DNA from: Lachnospiraceae bacterium UBA7205
Lineage (GTDB): Bacteria; Bacillota; Clostridia; Lachnospirales; Lachnospiraceae
NCBI GenBank assembly: GCA_002490665.1
Contig: DKUL01000036.1
Location: 57,079-121,078 of the forward strand
Direction of reading: 5' to 3'
Length of the DNA stretch: 64,000 nucleotides
Shown here: piece after piece, positions 8,101 through 16,132 of the stretch
Numbering within the stretch: position 1 is the stretch's first letter
How the letters are laid out: every line of letters begins with the position of its first letter
Translations under genes and position numbers: made by a program
The notes under the pieces: generated by a model
What the model saw: the letters and a program-made list of their open reading frames with translations, nothing else
Databases searched by the model: none
Told to the model about the DNA's origin: nothing

Positions 8101-11100
8101 CTGGATTTCACCGTATGATGTCAGCAGAATCAGGGGCGGCAGGACATACAGCGTGGGAAGGGACCGCTATCTCGGGGATGTGACGGAGGATGACATCCTG
8201 ATATCGTCATTCAACAGGCTTTATGACCAGGAGCGGTTCACGCCGGCGCAGCTTGAGGAAATCGTGGCATATTACAGGAGCAAGGGAAGAAGCTTCCGCT
8301 CAGTGACAATACAGCAGAAGCGCGTGGACGGCATCCCGGATATCATAGACAAAGACCTTTACAATTACGCGAGGCGGATACTCGACGATACGCCTGACCG
8401 GAGACTGTCCTTTAGCTTCTGCGGCTGCCAGGGCACGGATAAGAACCGCCTTCCGCTCAACTGGGAAAAGCAGGAGTGGGATAACCTGCATAAATATATG
8501 GAATATGCGGAGTTTGGCTACTATTATTTGCAGGACGACTTTATCTGGTCATTTGTCAATCCGACAGAGGCAGTTAAGGACATAGATGCGAATGTGACGC
8601 TGAAAACGGAAAAAAATAAGGGCATCACCATACAGCTGGCGGACAACCGACCCTACAGTGCGGATGACGTGTCATTCAGCTATTATTGCGACCCGCAGGC
8701 AGTTACCGGAACTGCACTTGAGGCGGCGCTTGGAAAACCAGAAGATTTCGGCGGTGACAAGGCGACCGACCTGTTTGTGCTGGATAAGGAGACAAATGCA
8801 CCGGACAACCGCGTGTCAGCCTGCTACATGACAAATGAAGAGTGGGGAGACGGGTATGGAAATCCGCCGTATAACAAGAATTACAGCCTGTATTTTAACA
8901 ACGTGCGAGAGTGGATACCGGGCAGGGAATTCTGGGTGACTAAAATGGAGTATCTGTCAGATATGGCAGAGAAGGAGTTCCAGCTGCCGGCGCTTCCGGA
9001 GGGAGCGCAGAATCCGGTATGGCAGTCCCATAACACAGACATTGCAACCATAGACGGAGACAAACTAAAACAGGTGGACGGCAACGAAGGATATGTACAT
9101 TTTTCCGTGACCTACACTCTTGGCGGCGAGGAGTACCAGAAAGCCTACAGGGTGTATATGGCAGAGCGTGTCATTCCAGTCACAAAGATTCGGTTCGACC
9201 GGAAGAGCCTCACGATGGAAGCGCCTCCTAAGAATGCAGACTGGGAAGCACTGGAATATCTTGAGGTAAAATACTATCCGGCAAACGCGACAATTGACAT
9301 GGACCAGTCCAGCCTCAAATGGACAACATCCGACAATAAGGTTGTGACACTGGTCAGAGACAGCAGCGGCAGATGCGGGGGCGAGATCAAGGCAGTCGGC
9401 GCAGGAAAAGCGACGATAAGGGCAGAATACAAGGAAGGAATTTATGCGGAGTGCGAGGTAACCGTCGAGGAACCCATTGTCATTGAGGATGAAAAATGGC
9501 CGGAACCCTATGCGGTGACCAACTTTGACACAAGCCTTGCCGATGTCGGGTTTCCAAAAGATGACAACGGTGAGTGGCGGTGGAAGGATCCCGGCACAAG
9601 CCTTGCGCCGTACGCGGATATGGAGTGGCACCTCTTTGCCGCCGTTTACACCAGAAATGCCGACAAGAAGACAATGGAGGCAATGGTAGGCGTCAGGATG
9701 ATTTCCATTGCAGGCGCAGAGATTTTTGCGTCCGAGTATGAGGATATCCCGGCGGCGCTGACAAAAGACAAACGCATCCTGCTGGATGTGTATCCGCATG
9801 TCGAAAACGGAGACTACACGTATGACATTGCGCAGAATGATAAGTACAGGAACAAAATAGACATTCGGTGGAGCGCTACCCCTGCCGGAATATTAAGTGC
9901 GGCTTCCGGCGTAGATGGCACAAATGCACAGTGGTTTACGGCAAATACACCCGCCGGAAAGAAAAACATTACCGTTTCCATCGTGAATAAACAGACAAAC
10001 AAGGTTCTTGCAAAGGACAGCATTACCATAAATGTCACCAACAAGCCGGTCATGGATTTCGGGGCGATGAAGGTCGCTGTTGACGGTGTTTTGCAGGAAT
10101 ACAACCAGTGGATCCGGCTTGACAGGGATGCAAAAGCAGCAGGCGTGATAGCGTTTTCGACGGACAACGCCGAGAATAAGGCATACACGCTTACCGCAAA
10201 GAGCTCTGACCCATCCGTCCTTCAGGTAAAACCGGACGGCAGCAGCCAGATTGCATACACCATAAAGAATTATGGCAAGGCACAGCTCACCGTGACGGCA
10301 AATGATGAGATTAAGAGCAGCTGGAATATTGAAGTATCCATTCCGGATAAAATGCCGCAGATTGTCCAGTCGCAGGTGACCATCAACAAGGCAGGCACCG
10401 ATAAGAGCGCGTTGCTCACGATTGCCTATGCGGACGGCTACCATGCCGATGGGGAAAATGCGGTGACCGTTGACGGAAGCGATTTTACATTTGCAAACGG
10501 GCGCCTGGCGCTAAAAAATACAAACTTAAAGGGAACGGCGCAGGCAAAAGTCAGGATAAAGTGCACCAGTGACGATGGCAGGGACAGCTTTACAGCCGAG
10601 AAGACCGTCAAGGTAAAGATAGTGGATAAGCTGCCAAAGGTTACGATAAAACAGACGAAAAAGGTCAATGCATTTTATAAAAATACTGCGGACAGCCATG
10701 CCGGAACCCTGACAGTGGGCGTAGGAAATGCCAATGTCTCCAAGGTCAGGTCAGATGCGTCTTCCGATTTCGACATTGTTCCGGCAGACGGCAGAAACGT
10801 CTACAAAATTACGTTGAAGGAGGGGAAGCAAAACGCATTCCAGCCAAAAGCCAGGGTGCTGTACACGGTAACGGACAGCACAGGAGCAAGCTTTGACGTG
10901 GAAAAGGAATTGAAAATAGCGGTTGAGAACAAGGCGCCCGCGCTGGTGCCCTCCGCAAAGACAGATACCCTTTACCCGAGGGCAGGTTTTGACGATTCCG
11001 TTCTCACATTGTCAGACAAGGCGACAGGAAAACCTGTGAAACTGACATCCATAAAATACAACAACAATGAAATTACCAATCCGGTTTCACTGAACAAGAA

Positions 11101-12253
11101 TGCCTATGATGTCGTACTGGAGGAGGATGCAGGGATTCGTTTTACGCTCCATAATGGGCAGAACGACAACTACGCAAAGGGAACAGACAAGATTACACTA
11201 AGCGTGGAAAGCAGTGAATGGACGAAACCGGTCAGTGTATCCTACAGCATGAAAGTGGATGTCAATCAGCCGAAGCTGAAACTAAGCAGTGCAAAACTGA
11301 CATTAAATAAAAACGAAGCTTCCGGCATCCATCAGTCCGCAGAGCTTACACTTGCGCTTGCAGGGCGCGCAACGCCGTTTGACGGATATGTGACCTTTGA
11401 CGGCGCAAAGGATATGCTGAACCATGTGATTGCACTTGATGACAGAGGGGAAGGCAGAATCGGCGTAAGGCTGAACCTGTCAAAGGAGGAACTAAAGACA
11501 CTTTCGGAGGGAAGTTATCCATTTACATTGACAGCGCACAAGGATGGCTGGGCAAACGGAGCCTCGACGACGCTCAAAGTCGATGTCAAGGACTTCTCAA
11601 CAGATAAATGCATCAAGGTTAGCAAGAAAGGCAGTATCGACGTGCTGCGGCGCAGCCAGACCTATATCGCGTATACACCGAAGATTTCCAACCTGGCGGG
11701 AGACATTATAGACGGATGGATTACAGGGGCGGACGCTTATCTGTTTGAGTCGGAGTATGATGCAGAGACCGGACAGCTGCGCGTAAGGGCAAGACAGAAC
11801 GGAATGGAAGAAGAAACATGGAATTACTCGACAAAGGGCAGCTATAAGGTAACACCGGTATTTTTGATGGAGACGGCGTTTGGACATCAGTATGAGGTCA
11901 AGGCAGCCGAACAGGTCGTGAAAGTGACACAGGGCAGGCCCAGGGTTGCTGTCTTATCCGAATATGGGAACACGCTGTACAGGGACGCAGGAAACGGCAT
12001 GCTGACATTTGCGATTGCCGCGGAGCTGTCAGGTGAAAACATAGCGATTCAGGATGTGACACTGGCAAATTACAGGGACGATTTAAATGTCACATATGAC
12101 GAAGAAATGGGCATGGTAACACTCAGCCAGACTGCGATGAAGGAAATCACAAAAAATGCGAAGACATGGGGTATCAAGCTTGCCGTCCGGTATGCCGATA
12201 AGGCAGGAAATGAGAAGGATGCTATTGTGACATATAAGGTTGTTATCAAATAA
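5138..12253 (+). CDS. Giant secreted repeat protein with Ig-like (Big_2) modules
   Basis: About 2,371 residues. The N-terminus is a signal peptide (KKQLRR, then a hydrophobic stretch IIAVLLSVVLVFS) followed by a Glu/Ser/Thr-rich linker to about residue 145. Five diverged repeats of about 210 residues follow (roughly bases 5600-8800); landmarks recurring every ~635 bases are a GDIWTWTDD-like segment, then an NINY-like segment, an FDEIxIEQP-like segment, WxxxNPQE and an SVTIRKKPxFxAE-like strand. A Big_2-type Ig domain lies near 9170-9470 (VIPVTKIRFDRKSLTME to GKATIRAEYKEGIYAECEV), and more beta-rich Ig-like modules fill the rest. There is no LPXTG motif or SLH domain at the C-terminus, so retention at the surface is unexplained. 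The start is the ATG at 5138 behind AAGGAG; the upstream TTG in frame overlaps that site. Probably an adhesin or structural surface protein; no catalytic domain was recognised. Confidence 0.85.
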   Translation: MRQTKKQLRRIIAVLLSVVLVFSTFEGISFTGYAVENTGVGDIDTETHAQEEEKEDDTNVSAVGTTEEEVQSSEEKAVETEEGTQEEPSSEGEKNSLTQEEGISQESALEENVSEVSATESEEEVEEPLTDEELRINGEDGEAYTGTAETYENGWRELIICESDFEEFYNNAETGDADAQKSFDDAAIEDILTVHAEDTDKFDSIKIEYNVITDHKAISQSLWNAVAQFGGRKEIFYANFFYGKEETLELRWSFKNPEVAEQDVNIEVTKLELQSDAGAGAVIRFANTSFPAEKVGLDTYTNNTEKYQMLAVAFGDTYIKLAAYEGTGEIEGIQGEYWTGENVKEAGFGFEDIKRLTPETEYTLKKFSYKGDIWTDDENGRTGLDINYLDMEKDGGLTTEEVRKILETYHKGKIYDEIYIIQPSGESNVIYKDMADMLYPYLNTDTKDCRLRFGFMEENGDCKEWKLWNPQEMQDSDQTVAADMTIADGKISVTIRKKPDFRAEKAELSFSMEKRDGTEASAIIDILGTDEGQLILRKSDNREEDVWAWYGSNDECVWLDIDAASEMTEGVSYTVERYEYAGDIWTWTDDSGEHTGLNINYGGAGVENLDVDTIREILSRRPEGEKFDEIRIEQPAEGKENFIPGEAVMEACKYLDPETEAEDRRVIFVFIDESNEAATEWRIVNPKADQEDQTVSAELIVTEDTVAIKVTKKPEFEADRTEVGFTRNEERDGSTVASIKKVLDAEENGIAFHDDTGKIIDGYYGYDADNVWLGIGIEELEAGKEYKAGKSVYRGDCYTWTDEADDTKIYAGLNINYRAAGKEEALTAEEIQQILSGWGSERFDEIFLEQPCKNDSNVISKAAADVLYQYLKSKEDNEERRLFFVFVNAETGSRMEWGLMNPQEEQEGDQTANAVMDISGDNVSLTISSPVLKAERVTFGVGKEMTKDPDSAVLIKLFGEAECDLVFQADGEQDVYGISRVDRNTNIFWISPYDVSRIRGGRTYSVGRDRYLGDVTEDDILISSFNRLYDQERFTPAQLEEIVAYYRSKGRSFRSVTIQQKRVDGIPDIIDKDLYNYARRILDDTPDRRLSFSFCGCQGTDKNRLPLNWEKQEWDNLHKYMEYAEFGYYYLQDDFIWSFVNPTEAVKDIDANVTLKTEKNKGITIQLADNRPYSADDVSFSYYCDPQAVTGTALEAALGKPEDFGGDKATDLFVLDKETNAPDNRVSACYMTNEEWGDGYGNPPYNKNYSLYFNNVREWIPGREFWVTKMEYLSDMAEKEFQLPALPEGAQNPVWQSHNTDIATIDGDKLKQVDGNEGYVHFSVTYTLGGEEYQKAYRVYMAERVIPVTKIRFDRKSLTMEAPPKNADWEALEYLEVKYYPANATIDMDQSSLKWTTSDNKVVTLVRDSSGRCGGEIKAVGAGKATIRAEYKEGIYAECEVTVEEPIVIEDEKWPEPYAVTNFDTSLADVGFPKDDNGEWRWKDPGTSLAPYADMEWHLFAAVYTRNADKKTMEAMVGVRMISIAGAEIFASEYEDIPAALTKDKRILLDVYPHVENGDYTYDIAQNDKYRNKIDIRWSATPAGILSAASGVDGTNAQWFTANTPAGKKNITVSIVNKQTNKVLAKDSITINVTNKPVMDFGAMKVAVDGVLQEYNQWIRLDRDAKAAGVIAFSTDNAENKAYTLTAKSSDPSVLQVKPDGSSQIAYTIKNYGKAQLTVTANDEIKSSWNIEVSIPDKMPQIVQSQVTINKAGTDKSALLTIAYADGYHADGENAVTVDGSDFTFANGRLALKNTNLKGTAQAKVRIKCTSDDGRDSFTAEKTVKVKIVDKLPKVTIKQTKKVNAFYKNTADSHAGTLTVGVGNANVSKVRSDASSDFDIVPADGRNVYKITLKEGKQNAFQPKARVLYTVTDSTGASFDVEKELKIAVENKAPALVPSAKTDTLYPRAGFDDSVLTLSDKATGKPVKLTSIKYNNNEITNPVSLNKNAYDVVLEEDAGIRFTLHNGQNDNYAKGTDKITLSVESSEWTKPVSVSYSMKVDVNQPKLKLSSAKLTLNKNEASGIHQSAELTLALAGRATPFDGYVTFDGAKDMLNHVIALDDRGEGRIGVRLNLSKEELKTLSEGSYPFTLTAHKDGWANGASTTLKVDVKDFSTDKCIKVSKKGSIDVLRRSQTYIAYTPKISNLAGDIIDGWITGADAYLFESEYDAETGQLRVRARQNGMEEETWNYSTKGSYKVTPVFLMETAFGHQYEVKAAEQVVKVTQGRPRVAVLSEYGNTLYRDAGNGMLTFAIAAELSGENIAIQDVTLANYRDDLNVTYDEEMGMVTLSQTAMKEITKNAKTWGIKLAVRYADKAGNEKDAIVTYKVVIK

Positions 12254-12368
12254 CAGGATTCGGTCATGCACCTTTCAGCCAGAAGTATATTTCATGGCGC
12301 CTGGGGATATCATAAGACAGATGAAAACGATATAAAAGCTGGAGTTTAGAAAATGTTTAGAAAAATTA

Positions 12369-12413
12369 TTAGCACTCCCCATTGACGAGTGCTAATAATT
12401 GTGTTATAACACA
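12369..12413 (+). promoter_or_regulatory. CIRCE operator overlapping the hsp20 promoter
   Basis: TTAGCACTC-N9-GAGTGCTAA at 12369-12395 is a perfect CIRCE element, the binding site of the HrcA heat-shock repressor. A sigma-A-type promoter overlaps it: TTGACG at 12382-12387, a 17-base spacer, and TATAAC at 12405-12410. HrcA bound here would cover the -35 box. The -10 box lies inside a second perfect palindrome, TGTGTTATAACACA, at 12400-12413. Confidence 0.92.
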
Positions 12414-12432
12414 TATATAACAAATAAAACAA

Positions 12433-12448
12433 CAGCTTAAAAAAGCTG
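12433..12448 (+). other. Small hairpin in the hsp20 leader
   Basis: CAGCTT-AAAA-AAGCTG forms a 6-base stem in the 5' untranslated region, 22 bases before the AGGAGG ribosome site at 12471-12476. It does not cover that site, so there is no direct sign of an RNA thermometer; it may protect the 5' end of the message. Confidence 0.45.
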
Positions 12449-12484
12449 CCACACAATAATTTATATGTATAGGAGGAATGTATT

Positions 12485-12943
12485 ATGTTATTACCAAGTG
12501 CAAATGTTATGAACAGTATTTTTGGAGAAAGTTTATTTGATGATTTCTTTGAGGATTTTGCCCGCCCGATGAGAACGGCTTCCCGCTACAACAATACCAC
12601 AGGCATTATGAGGACGGATGTCAAGGAAAGCGATACCGGCTATGAGCTGGACATCGACCTGCCGGGCTGCAAGAAGGAAAATGTGAAGGCGGAGCTCAAG
12701 AACGGATATCTGACCATCAACGCGGAGACCAGCCAGAATAACGACCAGAAGGATGAAAACGGAAAATACATCCGTCGGGAGCGGTATTACGGAACCTGCA
12801 GCAGGAGCTTTTATGTGGGCGAGGATGTCCAGCAGGAGGATATCAAGGCAAGGTTTGAGGACGGCATCCTGAAGGTGTCAGTACCCAAGAAAGAGGCAAA
12901 GCCTGTCATCGAGGAAAGCAAATATATTCCGATTGAGGGATAA
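12485..12943 (+). CDS. hsp20: Hsp20/alpha-crystallin small heat-shock protein
   Basis: A 152-residue ATP-independent holdase that binds unfolding proteins in the cytoplasm. The N-terminal arm is Phe-rich (FDDFFEDFARP); the alpha-crystallin domain runs from about residue 38 to 135 (TDVKESDTGYELDIDLPGCKKENV to GILKVSVPKKEA). The C-terminal EESKYIPIEG holds the I-x-I-like anchor, here IPI. It is a single-gene unit with its own promoter, AGGAGG site at 9 bases and terminator. The CIRCE box shows HrcA control. Confidence 0.95.
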   Translation: MLLPSANVMNSIFGESLFDDFFEDFARPMRTASRYNNTTGIMRTDVKESDTGYELDIDLPGCKKENVKAELKNGYLTINAETSQNNDQKDENGKYIRRERYYGTCSRSFYVGEDVQQEDIKARFEDGILKVSVPKKEAKPVIEESKYIPIEG

Positions 12944-12967
12944 AACAAAAATATAAGTTTTATAAAA

Positions 12968-12997
12968 AACGGTGTGGCGCGTGCCATGCCGTTTTTT
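12968..12997 (+). terminator. Intrinsic terminator of hsp20
   Basis: An 11-base stem (AACGGTGTGGC with GCCATGCCGTT, including G-T pairs) and a GCGT loop are followed by T residues. Confidence 0.75.
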
Positions 12998-13063
12998 ATG
13001 TACATGGGCGTCCAAAGGAAATTAATAGAGCTGCCTTATGCTATTGATACAATTCATTGAATC

Positions 13064-13091
13064 AACTATACTGTATTATGTATAGTTTTTT
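13064..13091 (+). other. AT-rich hairpin upstream of the araC-like gene
   Basis: AACTATAC and GTATAGTT form a perfect 8-base stem around TGTATTAT, followed by TTTTT. It could be a weak terminator or an operator in front of the regulator gene at 13175; the sequence does not decide. Confidence 0.4.
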
Positions 13092-13174
13092 CCCTCAAAA
13101 GTGAGAAATCTGCTGATGTGAAAAAATGAATCTGATAACAGACTGAATGATACCATGTGAAAGAGGAATCTTGT

Positions 13175-14098
13175 ATGAAGAATGTATATAAACTTGAATT
13201 TCATGCGGGAAGCAAAGAAGAATTACTGCCTGATTTTGAATCTGAATTTCCGTATATTGCGTCTAATGCAGAACTTGACAAATATGTTGGGCGTTCTGCG
13301 CCGTGGCATTGGCATAAGGCAATAGAACTTTTCTATATGAAAAGCGGCACATTGGAATATTACACCCCGAAAAAGAAATTGTCCTTTTCGGCAGGCTCTG
13401 GGGGCTTTATCAATTCAAATGTCCTTCACATGACTAAGGCTGTTTCCCGGACAGAAAAAAATATACAGTGGCTGCATATTTTTGACACAGCTCTCATTTC
13501 TGGAAACTATGGGAATAAAATTGAGAAAAAGTATGTTATGCCAATTACGGCGAATCCCCAGATTGAAATATATGCTTTCCACCCCGATAATTTTGTACAC
13601 GCAGATATACTGGAATTGATAAAACGGACATTTACTTTATGCGAGAATGACATTGGATATGAGATAAAAATAAGGGAAGCCCTGTCCCGAATATGGCTAA
13701 AGCTTTTTGAGCTGTTTTCTGCTTCCTTTGACGGGAAAGGAAAATATGATAAAAATGACGAAAGACTTAAGAAGATGTTAATTTACATACACGAACATTT
13801 TGCGGATAAGATTGCGGTTTCAGAACTTGCCGCAGTTGCATGTTTAAGCGAACGGGAGTGCTTCAGGCTGTTTCAAAGCTATTTGCATACAACGCCCACA
13901 AAGTATGTCCAAAGTTACCGTTTACAGCAAGCCTGTGAAATGCTCATAAACGGACAGGACACAATTACAGACATTGGACATGCTTGCGGGTTAGGAAACA
14001 GCAGCTATTTTAGCAAGATTTTCCGTGAATACCAGAACTGTACGCCCATAGAATATCGGAAGAAATGGCAGGATAGTCATATATTATGTCCGAAATAA
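13175..14098 (+). CDS. AraC-family transcriptional regulator
   Basis: About 307 residues. The N-terminal half has a cupin-like sensing domain (PWHWHKAIELFYMKSGTLEYY near residue 45). The C-terminal 100 residues are the two helix-turn-helix AraC domain (IAVSELAAVACLSERECFRLF, then ITDIGHACGLGNSSYFSKIFR). The start chosen is the ATG at 13175 behind AGAGGA; a GTG 18 bases upstream is in frame. The acetyltransferase gene follows 75 bases later in the same direction and is a candidate target. The gene is more AT-rich than its upstream neighbours, which hints at transfer. Confidence 0.9.
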   Translation: MKNVYKLEFHAGSKEELLPDFESEFPYIASNAELDKYVGRSAPWHWHKAIELFYMKSGTLEYYTPKKKLSFSAGSGGFINSNVLHMTKAVSRTEKNIQWLHIFDTALISGNYGNKIEKKYVMPITANPQIEIYAFHPDNFVHADILELIKRTFTLCENDIGYEIKIREALSRIWLKLFELFSASFDGKGKYDKNDERLKKMLIYIHEHFADKIAVSELAAVACLSERECFRLFQSYLHTTPTKYVQSYRLQQACEMLINGQDTITDIGHACGLGNSSYFSKIFREYQNCTPIEYRKKWQDSHILCPK

Positions 14099-14173
14099 AA
14101 TAGATACCTAAAAAATTCTGCGTTATAATGATATATGAAACAGATTTTGTTATATCATTTTAAGGAGAACGCC

Positions 14174-14764
14174 ATGTTTTACGAAGTCAAAGATTTTTTG
14201 GAAACCGCAGATAAGGAGACTTTGCATATTATTTCCAATGCAAGGAAGCTTACAAGAGAATACTATTTTACGGATTATGATGATACCAAAAGAAAAAATG
14301 AGATTTTGAAAGAACTGTTGGGAGCTGTTGGGAGAAATGTTGCCATTGATGTCCCGCTTCATTGTGACTATGGGAAAAATATATTTCTTGGTGACGATGT
14401 TATTATCAATATGAATTGTACATTTGTGGACAATAAGCCCATACGGATTGGCAGTCGGGTATTGATAGCATCTAATGTTCAGTTTTATACATCTGCCCAT
14501 CCTGTTTTACCACAGGAGCGTTTCGTTTCAGGCTGGGAAGAAACTGGGACAACATTTTTCAGAACGTATGCCCGTTCCATTGAAATACAGGACAATGTAT
14601 GGATTGGAGGGGGTAGCATTATTTTAGCCGGCGTAACAATCGGGGAAAACAGTGTGGTTGGCGCAGGAAGTGTTGTTACCCGTTCCATTCCCGCAAATTG
14701 TGTTGCTGTTGGAAATCCGTGTAAAGTGATTCGCTGTTTTACAGAGAAAAGCGAAAAAGCATAA
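14174..14764 (+). CDS. Maltose/galactoside O-acetyltransferase (left-handed beta-helix)
   Basis: A 196-residue acetyl-CoA-dependent sugar O-acetyltransferase of the LacA/Maa type. It has the family's N-terminal helical cap (residues 1-55) and hexapeptide repeats: LGDDVIINMNCTFVDN, IRIGSRVLIASNVQFYTSAHP (catalytic His in AHP) and VWIGGGSIILAGVTIGENSVVGAGSVV, ending AVGNPCKVIR. The ATG at 14174 follows TAAGGAGAACGCC and is preferred over an in-frame ATG at 14135 that lacks such a site. The physiological acceptor is unknown. Confidence 0.92.
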   Translation: MFYEVKDFLETADKETLHIISNARKLTREYYFTDYDDTKRKNEILKELLGAVGRNVAIDVPLHCDYGKNIFLGDDVIINMNCTFVDNKPIRIGSRVLIASNVQFYTSAHPVLPQERFVSGWEETGTTFFRTYARSIEIQDNVWIGGGSIILAGVTIGENSVVGAGSVVTRSIPANCVAVGNPCKVIRCFTEKSEKA

Positions 14765-14900
14765 TGGACTATCAACACAGAGTATGTAATTTTGCACACT
14801 TTACAAGACACATTAGAAGAATGGATACATGAAAAAATACCCGCATTCTGAGAGGCTGTTTAATTATTCTTGCCATATGGGGAATAGACAAGGAGGACAC

Positions 14901-15521
14901 ATGGATAAAAATGAAAAATGGCTGCAATGGGCAGTGGAATTACAAAGTCTGGCACAGGCAGGAATTTTCTATGGAAAGGACGTTTTTGACAAAGAACGCT
15001 ATGAAAGGATTAGAGAAATTGCAGCAGAAATGATTTCTTATAAAACAGATATTTCAATGGATAAGGTCAAAAATCTGTTTTGTAACGAAATTGGGTATCA
15101 AACACCTAAAATTGACTGTCGAGCTGCTGTTTTTCAACATGATAAAATTTTGCTTGTGCAGGAGAAAAATGGAACATGGTCATTGCCTGGAGGCTGGGTT
15201 GACGTTAATGTTTCAGTAAAAGAAAATGTGATGAAAGAAGTGAAAGAAGAAGCGGGTTTAGATGTGACGGCTGATATGGTTATTGCCGTACAGGACAGGG
15301 AAAAGCATAATTTACCTGTCTATGCCTATAAGGTGTGCAAAATATTTGTATTATGTTCAGTCATAGGGGGCGAATTTCAATCCAATATAGAAACCATATC
15401 AAGCAACTACTTTGGGATGAACGAGCTGCCTATCCTTGCAACAGAAAAAAATAATGAGGAACAGATAAAGATGTGTTTTGAGGCATATCAGTCTGAAAAC
15501 TGGAAAACATTTTTTGATTAG
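14901..15521 (+). CDS. NUDIX hydrolase with N-terminal Nudix_N domain
   Basis: A 206-residue hydrolase of nucleoside diphosphates linked to another group. The N-terminal 65 residues (KWLQWAVELQSLAQAGIFY) are the helical extension seen in ADP-ribose and UDP-sugar pyrophosphatase-like members. The Nudix box is GGWVDVNVSVKENVMKEVKE then EAGL; the usual Arg before the first Glu is Lys here. The ATG at 14901 has AGGAGG 6 bases in front; an upstream in-frame ATG at 14829 has no good site. Substrate cannot be deduced. Confidence 0.9.
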   Translation: MDKNEKWLQWAVELQSLAQAGIFYGKDVFDKERYERIREIAAEMISYKTDISMDKVKNLFCNEIGYQTPKIDCRAAVFQHDKILLVQEKNGTWSLPGGWVDVNVSVKENVMKEVKEEAGLDVTADMVIAVQDREKHNLPVYAYKVCKIFVLCSVIGGEFQSNIETISSNYFGMNELPILATEKNNEEQIKMCFEAYQSENWKTFFD

Positions 15522-15544
15522 TATTTTGGGGCGTTGGAGGAACG

Positions 15545-16015
15545 ATGGCGGAAAATGGATTGCAGGACGAAGGGGAAGCGAGGTATCAGATGAAAAAATA
15601 TAATTTTTACGGATGGGAGCAGGCGGATGTTCTGGCGGTAACAGACCAGTACGCGGGAATTCGGACGCCGGCTGATTTATATGACGCCCTGTCGGAAATC
15701 TGGTGTGCGGACACTTGCGCACCGAGAATGCGCGGGGAATGGACACCTGAAAATAAGACATTGGGGCAGTGTTCCATCACGGCATTTCTGGCGCAGGACA
15801 TTTTCGGCGGCAGGGTATATGGAATCCGCAGACCGGATGGAAACTATCACTGCTACAATGTGGTCGGTGACTGCTGCTTTGACCTGACCAGCGAGCAGTT
15901 TGGCGACGAGGTCCTTGACTATCAGGATAATCCGGAGCAGTTCCGGGAAACGCATTTTGCAAAGGAGGAAAAACGCCTGCGGTACGAATATTTGAAAAAT
16001 GCACTGCAAAAATGA
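15545..16015 (+). CDS. YunG-like small protein
   Basis: A 156-residue cytoplasmic protein resembling the YunG family of Firmicutes. Conserved-looking features are TCAPRMRGEW, then GQCSITAFLAQDIFGG with a Cys, YHCYNVVGD with His, and FDLTSEQFG with Asp. The Cys-His-Asp order resembles a papain-like or transglutaminase-like fold, but no activity is established. The start has GGAGG four bases in front, and it lies 23 bases after the NUDIX gene, so the two may be co-transcribed. Confidence 0.6.
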   Translation: MAENGLQDEGEARYQMKKYNFYGWEQADVLAVTDQYAGIRTPADLYDALSEIWCADTCAPRMRGEWTPENKTLGQCSITAFLAQDIFGGRVYGIRRPDGNYHCYNVVGDCCFDLTSEQFGDEVLDYQDNPEQFRETHFAKEEKRLRYEYLKNALQK

Positions 16016-16132
16016 TGCAATTTAGATACAATCCTGTTTTATAATATACACACAGCCGCATAAGGAAATAAACTGCGCTGACCAATGGTCATTAATGGGC
16101 TGTGAAAAAGAATGAAAACAGGGGTGTGACAA

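Noticed and set aside
9065..9799. A 244-codon minus-strand frame inside the giant secreted protein gene
   Set aside because: The plus strand codes for recognisable Ig-like sequence here; the minus frame has no ribosome site and no family likeness.
12433..12476. An RNA thermometer in the hsp20 leader
   Set aside because: The hairpin leaves the AGGAGG site unpaired, and no ROSE or fourU pairing to it was found.
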